A stretch of 64,000 bases of DNA from Taiwanofungus camphoratus (taxonomy: Eukaryota > Basidiomycota > Agaricomycetes > Polyporales > Taiwanofungaceae). Below, one piece after another: positions 54,661 through 64,000 of this stretch. A program made the translations under genes and the position numbers. The notes below the pieces were generated by a model, which made no database searches, was not told the DNA's origin, and worked only from the letters and a program-made list of their open reading frames with translations. The stretch is from contig CP021220.1 in the NCBI GenBank assembly GCA_003999685.1, forward strand, positions 2,542,001 to 2,606,000, written 5' to 3'. Numbering within the stretch: the stretch's first letter is position 1; the number at the start of each line of letters is the position of its first letter.

Positions 54661-55933
54661 TTAGTACCTGGCACCCGTGTTGCCACTGTAGTCATAAGCA
54701 TCGTAACCGCCCTGATAGTGCAGAGGCACACCATAAGCGTCGTAGTTCGGGCGCGTCACGCTGGGACCACGCGATAACGCCTCCGACATCTGGGGCTGTG
54801 GGCTTGGACCACGCTGAAGGTTGGCATAGCCGCCAACAGGGGCGAGCGTGGCAGGAACTGCAGTGAAGTCATGATCGGGGATCGGGTTGAGACCGCCGGA
54901 TACGCTATGTCCGTTATCGGACGTGGCACCATAGCCAGTATTGACGTCGCCATGACCAGCACCCGACTGGAATGAGCCATGCGAGGCGCCAGATCCACCG
55001 CGACGATGGGAGGGAAGACCGCCGTCATCAGCGGTGGTAGGCTGCCAGTCGATGGGTGCCATGCGGTCGTCGAAGCGGGAGGAAGGCTTGAGCTTCCACT
55101 TGCGGAACAAGGTCCAGCCAACAGCGACAGCGCCCACGGTGGAGCCGATAACAATGATAATGATGATGGTGTTGCGGGCGACGTGGCTGTCGGACGAGGC
55201 GGACGAGGCATCAGCCGCAGCAGACGGGGTGGGGCTAGATTCCGTGACTGAGAGAGTAACACGGCCCGCGGATCGGGATGAAGTAGGGTTCGGGGTATCA
55301 GTGGGAGTAACAGAATTCAACGGAGTGGTGTTAGCTGCGTTGTTAGAACTCTGAGCTACAGATGCCGTAGAGGAAAGAGTAGAGCTCGAAATGGAAGAAG
55401 ACGAGGATGCCTGCGAAGATGAGGATGCGGCCGAGCTCGAAGACGAGGCTGAACTGCTCGCACTGCTTGAGGGCGCGCTGGAAGTGGCAGCAGACGTCGA
55501 CTGAAGTATTGAAGTATGAATTACCACTAAATTACCCTATATGCTGTACACGACTCACCGAAGCACCAGTCGAAGACACAGGTGGAGCACTGCTAGATGG
55601 GAAAGATGTAGACGCTGGAGCTGATGATGAAGCGGGAGCCGAGGACGACGGCGCAGCATCACTGCTCGATGCCTTGTCACTTTCGGTGGCAGAGGAGGCG
55701 GCAGCGGAAGCAGTCGGTGAGGAAGTGGGGGGATTCTGACCTGCCCCGATGATGGGACCGAAAAGACCACCGCTGCCGAATTGAGGAGCGCGCTTCCTGA
55801 TCATGCGACCGACGTCGACATGGTCGCGGCGCTGGGGGACAAATTCATTGGCCTCCGAAGTGGTGACCAATGCGAGAGTGACTACGAGGCAAAGGAGTGT
55901 GAGGGTGACCTTCCTGGGTTTCGAACCGAACAT
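54661..55933 (-). CDS. Mucin-like single-pass cell-surface protein (Mid2-like), 404 aa
   Basis: Exons 54661-55500 and 55559-55933. Signal peptide KVTLTLLCLVVTLALVTT, then a juxta-N-terminal RRDHVDVGRMIRKRAPQ with a possible KR processing site, then about 140 residues almost purely Ser/Ala/Thr/Pro, expected to be heavily O-mannosylated. One transmembrane helix (236-257, NTIIIIIVIGSTVGAVAVGW) is followed by a basic stop-transfer and a cytoplasmic tail ending in Tyr/Gly/Asp repeats (GGYDAYDYSGNTGARY). This is the layout of Wsc/Mid2 wall-stress sensors; Wsc cysteines are absent, so Mid2-like fits better. The sensor role is inferred from architecture only. Confidence 0.75.
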
Positions 55934-56656
55934 AGTGATTTGGATTCCAGGCCAAGTGTAATGCGTTGAGGGTTAGGCAGGGGCTGCAAGGACTGTCAGC
56001 CTCGATTCCAAAACACCAGTCGAGACCAGCGACTGCAACAACACGAAAGGAGCCAAGACGGGCGAGAACAAAGGCCAGGTAGATGAAGGTCAAGGTCAGA
56101 AGCAACGAAGATATTTGGACACGAATCTAAAACCAACAAAGAGGCCAAGCCAAACTCACCGGACACCTGGCAACAGAACCTTCGACTGGCCTTGGAAGTT
56201 TTGCGTGAATGAGTGGACGAGAAAAGAGCGAGATAAGCAGGACACGACCGTCAGAAAGAACTATTCGGACGAGAAGATACAGGTGTCGGGTTGCTGGGAA
56301 ACCAAGGTGACCAAACAAATGGACCACAAATAGGATCAGACACGCTAGCCGCCCTAGCCGTTCATCAATGTGTAAAGTCCATTGCCGCCGTTCGTCAGCC
56401 TCAGCAACGATCAACATATGCCATGTACACGGCCAACATTTCAACACGGCCGCAACATTTTCATTGACATCTTTCGCCAAGAACACGGGGTATATCACCT
56501 TTTCGTACAATAATATTCCAGCAAGCCTTACTCAGGTTGTGTAGAAGGAGAAAGTAACAAGAGATCCACTACAATTAAAGACATTTAAACAATGGTAAAT
56601 GTGAACGGTCCGTCGCTATCATGTAAAATCCGTTCAGACGTCAGAATTGTCCTCGT
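55934..56656. other. Intergenic region 5' of the mucin-like gene
   Basis: Promoter of the mucin-like gene and 3' flank of the heparinase-like gene. The long minus-strand open frame at 56127-56510 has no family features, and I do not call it. Confidence 0.45.
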
Positions 56657-59194
56657 TTACGAGTTGTGGCTCGTAAGCGACCAAGAATTAATGGGAACAG
56701 AGGGGGGTGTCACAAAGTCGTTCGAAGACATGCCATCCCACTGCGGGTTGAAAAGCACCTGCAGACTGTACGTGCCCGCATCGAGGCTGATCATAATCAC
56801 GGTCACTCCGGGGTTTGGCAAGTCGCTCTGACCGGCCGGGAGCGGCGGGTCCGTGGAGAATCGCACGGCCTGGCCTGTGGACAACGTGTATCCGCTTCCA
56901 GGACTGATAATCGACATCTCCATCTTCTCGTTCCCAATCTGCAGCGTCGCGCCATTCCCACTGCTGTTGATAGTGACGGTGGCATTGGTGTGCATGCGCC
57001 ACATGACCGGGCCCGATGCAGTGATATCGTCTTGAAGGAGAACCTGCTTCCGACCGTTGATCATGCGGATGCCACGCTTGAACGATGTCCTAGCATAATG
57101 TATGAACGTCTGCAGTGGGGAGAAACAGCAATCGAACTTACACATTTTCGTAGGCACTGGTAAGATCCACGGTAAAGTACGCAGTGGAGTTACTGGGGGG
57201 AGTGTATACGGTACTCGAGCCCTGCGCAACATTATCGGTGCCATAGTCGATCTGGGGCTGCGCGGTGACCAGCTGGTTCTGCTGGCCCACCAGAATGGTG
57301 TTCTGGCCCTCAGTCCGCTTGCGATAGTACAGCCAACGGTCACTTGTCTGCGTGTCGTTGCTGAAGTAGCCCGTGGACAGGTAGTTCTCGTCACCAAGCT
57401 CACCGGCCCAACGTGTCCCAAGCGCATCAAGAACAAAGTCACCGCAGTCGAGATCATTATGTGTCTGATGACCCTGAAGCGTTCCAGCCTTCACGCCGAT
57501 ATACAGGGCGTTCTCGTCTGTCCAGCTGCTCCGCATCGAGCCCCAGCCATCTGTGTGGTTGTTGAAGAAGCGGTCCAGGGGCATGTTATCCCAGTAGGCT
57601 CCAGAGACGGACGGGTTGTACCAGAACATACTCCATGGCTCAGCCACATCGTGCTGGTCGCGCTGGAACAGGACGTACTCGGGGTGATTGAATTGCTCAC
57701 CGTAGAACAACATGGCGTTCGCAGTCGTCGAGTACAAGTTAACACCGTTGTCACCCCACTCGAACATCGATCCTGGACCCGTCACGTACATGTGGAACAT
57801 GCCAGTCAACGAGACACCAGGGTTTGTGGTAAGGAGACCATAGTCTGAACCGGTGGCGGTGAGGAGGGAAGAAGCCATCTCTGCGTGACCAGTGACACCG
57901 AAGTACCAGTAATTTGGCGTCTCCGACCAGGTACCATCCGAAGACGGTGCTTCGGCGCAATTGAGAACGGCATTGGGAATGGTAAGGCTGAGAATTTGTT
58001 CGGCGGTGCCAGTGTTGTCATCGCCCAGAATAGCAAGTGCACCCATTGTGAGACCACCATTGCAAACACAATTCCAGTTACCCTGCGTTTCATCCGTCCA
58101 CCAACCATAGTACTGCCCATTACTGTTGCTGTATCCCATGACACCGTTGGAGAGACCATACTCAATCATAGTCCACATTATCTGACTCCTTTGCGTGGCA
58201 GTCCATGCATCATACATCCAGTCGTATGCAACAGCAAACGCAGCCGTCATTTCCGCAGTGTCCAAGAAGTGAGTGGGATTCCATCTTTCAGAAGTGTTAG
58301 GACCGAAAGAATTCGTTCCGTTTCCAGCAGCATTCTAGAACACATTAAGATCAGGATCACTAGACAACTGAATGCTTAAACCCACCTGCAACTCGAGGAA
58401 TGCCCTGTCTGCCCATTTGGTATCATTCGTCATGCGGTAGACGTACGAGAACGCCTTGATCCTCATTTTGATTTGACGGGCGATGTCAAGAATACCATTG
58501 CCGCTGTCGAGGTAGTACGCCACGACTGGCTCATTGTAGTATACAGTCGCATTGCCAAAGATGCTCTCGTTCCAGAATTTGAGATAAGGCTCAGTTTTGA
58601 TGAGCTGGGGTAACGCATCCCATTTATACGAGGGAGCAATAATGCGAGGACGCTCAGGGCGGACGTTGGTCGGAGCAGGGTTGGCAGGTTGGAAAGAATC
58701 TGCGGGCCAACCGATGCCAGAAGCGGATGGGTTAAACGTGGGGGAAGTAAAGGCAGCTGTATTGGTCTGTAGAAAGCAAGTCAGACCGAGCTAAGTCCGA
58801 AGGAACAGAGACTGACAGTGGAAGGGTACAGAGGTAGCATGTAGAGACTGTTGGTGCCAGTCGCGAACAGTCCAACTTGCGCCTTGGCGCTTGCAGCCTG
58901 GCTGGCAGCAGCAGCGCCCGTTGGAGACGCGGCGGCAGCACCACCGGAGGCCGACGTCGAAGAATTGTGGTGGGATCGACTTCCCAGGACACCACCTAAC
59001 ACGGCGGCAACAATTATGGCGATGGCGGCAGGAATGCCAAATCTGATCCAGTTGCTGATGTGCCTCTTGGGGGGCTGAGGGGGAGTGATGTAGCCGGAAG
59101 ACTCGTTGTAATACGGGTCGCCTGAGCCGTAGGGAGATGGGTGAGGCCCAGGGGTCATGTTGTTTGTGCTGGAATACTCATATTTGGCAGCCAT
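56657..59194 (-). CDS. Heparinase II/III-like polysaccharide lyase, type II membrane protein, 794 aa
   Basis: Exons 56657-57089, 57142-58334, 58386-58766, 58817-59194. A cytosolic N-terminus (about 50 residues, Pro/Gly/Tyr-rich, then PPKRHISNW) leads to one signal-anchor helix (52-71, FGIPAAIAIIVAAVLGGVLG) and an outside Ser/Ala linker. The catalytic part starts near RPRIIAPSYKWDALPQL, with an alpha-barrel (ARQIKMRIKAFSYVYRM, AFAVAYDWMYDAW) and a beta-sheet domain containing GHQTHNDLDCGDFVLDALG, the heparinase II/III core. Lyases of this fold cleave uronic-acid polysaccharides by beta-elimination; a basidiomycete substrate is not known to me. Attachment to the membrane suggests wall remodelling rather than feeding. 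Confidence 0.78.
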
Positions 59195-59567
59195 GGCACT
59201 AGCCCCGCAGAAAAGAGGCGTGAAGAGTATTAAGGAAAGACGGGCAGTCAAACTGCTGAAGGGTGGGGGGAGAGGAGGACGAAGAGGGGACTAGTGGCAG
59301 CCGTTGTATACCGAGGTGGAAGATGGTTGCTGCGTCGTGCGACGGGGCATTTCTACCGTCCCTCGGCACCGGCCGGCATATCATGCCCTTATTTCCTATT
59401 ATTGGCATGCCGCACAAGCATTGCTCGCCACTACTTCGGCAGCGAACGCAGGAGCCACTGGCAGCAGAATAATGCTCGCAGGCAGGAAGTGTCTCCACCA
59501 AATACACACTATCATCTAACATACACCCAGAGCACACGTCGGCGATGTAGCCCTGCTCGGTCCGCTC
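59195..59567. other. Short intergenic region
   Basis: Promoter of the heparinase-like gene and 3' end of the thiolase gene. No gene seen. Confidence 0.5.
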
Positions 59568-61171
<1,604 letters not shown>

Positions 61172-61721
61172 GGTGGTCGGGTCTGAAATTGTGAAAGGCG
61201 GGGGGGGGGGGGGGGGGGGGGGTACCTCCTGAGCCTTTGGCTAAATAATGTGATAGGCGCGACCCGGGGGCGTGAGTGTGGAAGGTCAGAAGACAGAATC
61301 GGACGTGAAAGCGGTGGGGGGATCCGGACCCAGGTTATTTTGCGTCTGCCCCGCTGCCCGAGGTTCTCATGTGATACGACCATGGCCTGCTAGATGTTTT
61401 CGCGAGAGCGCTTCTCGCACAATATGTTTGAGCGGTCAGTGATACTGAACAAAGCATAAGATCGCTAAGTCAGGGAGTCGGTTGGGCTTCTTCAGACAAA
61501 ATGAGGCTTCAATCTGAGAACGCCAGGTACGCCGAGCGCTGGAGCTCCGTGTAACCTGGCCTAAATACCTACTTATCTCGTCTATGATCACAGTCTGGCG
61601 AGGCTACCCACTTGAATGCTTTCCCTCACACCTTCATCGCCCTTCACTACTCAGGAATCTCCCAGGGCTGTTAAATCGTGTTAATTCTAGGGTACATCTC
61701 GCAAAATCAAAATTTCAGGGT
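61172..61721. other. Divergent promoter, thiolase and TatD
   Basis: 550 bp between two divergent starts, containing the poly-G tract. The frame upstream of the TatD ATG stays open to an ATG at 61584. Confidence 0.5.
61200..61222. repeat. Homopolymer of 23 G
   Basis: An uninterrupted run of 23 G on the plus strand, so a C run in the thiolase sense strand 29-51 nt before its ATG. It could form quadruplex DNA, and its length is likely to be polymorphic or misread. Confidence 0.9.
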
Positions 61722-63192
61722 ATGCCTGTTACAGTTATTGCAGCCAAACCGTCGCAGGAGGTGAAGGGTAATCTCAGGTTCATCGGTTCGTAAAACATGT
61801 ATACATACCGATCTAGTACTAAGGGCCTCTGCAGATATAGGCGGTGAGTCGACACCGTATATCTCTGGCACATAACACGCCTGGACAAGCCATAAACAGT
61901 CAATCTTACCGATCCGATCTTCAGAGGGTTTCACCACGGGCGAAAGAAACATGACGGTCAGTCTCTTGTCCATTTCTCGCTGGCTCGGCCCGTTGGCTCT
62001 AGCACAAAGCGTACTGACATCTCCAATTCAGATGATCTCGAGGCGATGCTGGAGCGCTCTCGAGCGGCCGGCGTCAAGTCCATGATCATCACCGGTGGCA
62101 GCTTGCACGAATCTAAGGAGGCACTGGAACTCGCCAGGCAACACGGCTTTTATGCTACGGTTGGCTGCCATCCCACTCGCTCGGGACAGTTTGATCAGTT
62201 CAAAGGGGGCCCGGACGCATATCTAGCCGCTCTCGACCGTCTCATCCAAAACAATTTGAAAGGAAAGGGAAGGGTCGTTGCTGTTGGAGAGTGTGGGTTG
62301 GGTAAGTCGAGTTCAACACCTTGTGTACCGTCTAGTCCTGACTTTACTATCAGATTACGACCGTACCCATTTTGCGTCACCAGAAACCCAAAAAAGACAT
62401 TTTCGTAAGTCGTCTGTAAGAACGGAAGGACCGTTGGTCTTGATGCAGATACTAGGTTCGCAACTTGCGCTTGCAAAAAAATATCACCTCCCTCTCTTCC
62501 TCCACTCCCGTGCGGCACATGCCGACTTTGTCAGGATACTTCGCGAAGAAGGCTTCGGTGAGGACGGGGGCAAGGGTGTTGGCGCGAATGGTGGAGTGGT
62601 CCACAGCTTCACAGGGTCAGTGGAAGAAGTCAATGAGCTGGTGAGTGGACAATACCACATCGAGGATATTCGAGCTCTGGTGAACGTGCATCAGATGGAT
62701 ATGGGCTTTCATATTAGGTGAGTTCTACTGGAGTCCGAGGCCCCCGGCCCCTCTGACTAGGCTCATAACTGCTAGTGTAAACGGCTGTTCTCTCAAGACA
62801 GCAGATAATCTTGCAGCTGCAAAGGCGATACGTCCCATTAAAATCATGTTTGAGACTGGTGCGGTCCTAAATAAACAGCATCGTGTAGTATCCTAACATG
62901 AACTTCTCTAGACGCTCCGTGGTGCACGTTGACACCCACACATGCGTCTAGGGCTCATCTCGCCTCACTTCCCGCCTCCCTCAATTCGCTGTATTTTCCT
63001 CAGGCGACAAAACCCGAATCATTTGTTTACGGCAAACCCGTGAAGGGACGTAATGAACCGTCTGCTATTGGGGGTGTTGCTTGGGTAATACATAAACTGA
63101 ACGAGGGTATACCCTTCGAGAAGGTAGTAGAGAAGGGGTGGAAGAACACGGTGGAGTTATTCGGGCTGGAAGAGTTGAATCAGACACGATAA
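61722..63192 (+). CDS. TatD-family metal-dependent deoxyribonuclease, 340 aa (386 if started at 61584)
   Basis: Exons 61722-61785, 61835-61843, 61900-61956, 62032-62301, 62354-62404, 62456-62640, 62695-62717, 62776-62858, 62912-63192. TatD proteins are TIM-barrel DNases with 3'-5' exonuclease activity, linked to DNA repair and apoptosis-like DNA breakdown. Visible motifs: [74 protein letters not shown] and the metal-site MFETDAPWC. Exon 2 is 9 nt and supplies most of the DIG motif. An upstream ATG (61584) would add 46 residues rich in Arg and Leu with one acidic residue, which could be a mitochondrial presequence. Other fungal TatD proteins start close to the 61722 position. Confidence 0.92.
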
Positions 63193-63413
63193 GCTGTACA
63201 CGTTTGGCATCGATTCGTCTTGTCTCACTCGAATATCAGTAGTCACTCTGGTACAGTGTCTATAGGCTTCCGGGGTGAAATCCGTTAGACAAAGAATTAG
63301 CAAAGATACCAACATGTTCAGCAAGGATATCAGCTCTCTGTAAACTAAGCCATATACCCTGGCTCGCTCGTCACTTCATAAAAGTGCGTGTGGAGTGCAT
63401 GTTCTCGAACTTC

Positions 63414-64000
63414 CTAAAAACAATATTGCGTCAGAATGCGCAGGTGAATATGCATATGTAAAATTGAATGACCAACCTCAACTGTGATGAACCTTGCATG
63501 ACATATTGAAGTACCATGGACAAATTGACAAACATAGTAAATAATATCAGCACCATTCTCGACCTGGGAATATTCCTCAGAGTCTTGAGAAGACACGGGC
63601 TGCGTGCACCCGTTTCCATAGTCCTTGGTAGTTTGTTGGAGAGCTGCGAAACGACCATACGCCATTCTGAGACTGTCCATTTCCTGCTTGAGCCTCTCGT
63701 TTTCCCCTCTTAATTCCGGCTCTAGGGCTGCCCGTTTGCGCACTTCATCGTCTGTCCTCCTATCTTTCTCTGCCAACACCTTGCAAAGTGCCTTCCACTT
63801 GTCCAACTCCTCCTGCGTTTTCCTCAACTGCTCCTCATACACCTCTTTGACCATGGCTAAGCCATCATCAACCTGACCACTTTTGAGAATGAGCTGATGT
63901 TCCAGCTCTGCGTTCTTGGCATCAACCTCAGTGACATGCGCAGATGCCTTGTTGTAATACTCCCGAAACAACTCTTGAGCCCTTTCTGCATCTTCCTTGC
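63414..64000 (-). CDS. Coiled-coil protein, gene cut by right window edge
   Basis: The frame is open from the right edge to a stop at 63416-63414. From the edge to about 63650 it is a heptad-rich helix dominated by Glu, Lys, Leu and Gln (KNAELEHQLILKSGQ, VYEEQLRKTQEELDKW, RGENERLKQEMDSLRM). The remaining C-terminal part looks less protein-like, so an intron near 63560-63620 and a different end are possible. No motif identifies the family; kinetochore, spindle-pole or cytoskeletal proteins would all look like this. The 5' part lies outside the window. Confidence 0.6.
   Translation of the reverse strand, partial: KEDAERAQELFREYYNKASAHVTEVDAKNAELEHQLILKSGQVDDGLAMVKEVYEEQLRKTQEELDKWKALCKVLAEKDRRTDDEVRKRAALEPELRGENERLKQEMDSLRMAYGRFAALQQTTKDYGNGCTQPVSSQDSEEYSQVENGADIIYYVCQFVHGTSICHARFITVEVGHSILHMHIHLRILTQYCF

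Noticed and set aside
56127-56510. 127-codon minus-strand ORF upstream of the mucin-like gene
   Set aside because: Composition is unlike a conserved protein and no motif is present.

Overview
The window looks like nuclear DNA of a filamentous basidiomycete, most likely a plant-litter or wood-decaying Agaricomycete. The evidence is many short spliceosomal introns (about 45-65 nt, up to 20 exons per gene), two secreted GH5-type cellulases, fungal-specific families (Prm10-like transporter, Mit1-like remodeler, Mid2-like surface sensor) and genes packed on both strands. I read the exon structures by hand from the sequence: each join keeps the reading frame and restores a recognisable family motif, but none is backed by transcripts. 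Organism and family names rest on memory of the families, not on a search.

Layout. 1-339: N-terminus of a minus-strand gene running off the left edge. 340-5226: gene-poor, with one small unexplained minus ORF. 5227-10011: two GC-rich plus-strand esterases, a GHSMGG lipase and S-formylglutathione hydrolase. 10757-15615, minus: a Cds1/Chk2-type FHA kinase and the ribosome-biogenesis GTPase LSG1. 17646-21844: two paralogous GH5 endoglucanases, tail to tail, with the same exon plan. 22493-23806: a LYR-motif protein. 23851-28834, minus: exocyst SEC8, divergent from an LDAH-type lipid-droplet hydrolase (28983-30196). 30763-45584, plus: a chromatin block with a Mit1-like CHD remodeler, an RNase III-like/dsRBD protein that has lost catalytic residues, and a SNF2-RING protein with SUMO-interacting motifs. 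45754-51146, minus: a Prm10/ThrE-type transporter and a SAM methyltransferase. 51723-54024, plus: GNL1, a second circularly permuted GTPase. 54661-61171, minus: a Mid2-like mucin sensor, a membrane-anchored heparinase-II/III-like enzyme and a peroxisomal 3-ketoacyl-CoA thiolase. 61722-63192, plus: a TatD nuclease. 63414-64000, minus: a coiled-coil gene leaving the right edge.

The genes are mostly housekeeping (vesicle tethering, ribosome export, checkpoint, chromatin, beta-oxidation, formaldehyde detoxification) with a cellulase pair between them. I found no mobile element, CRISPR array, tRNA or rRNA.

The most unusual signal is splicing. Six genes carry exons of 6-11 nt, several of which encode part of a catalytic motif (lipase nucleophile, kinase HRD-LK loop, TatD metal-site DIG, SNF2 motif VI). 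Two introns are GC-AG. One thiolase intron can only be read as AT-AC. One gene (LSG1) appears to have a first coding exon that is just its ATG.
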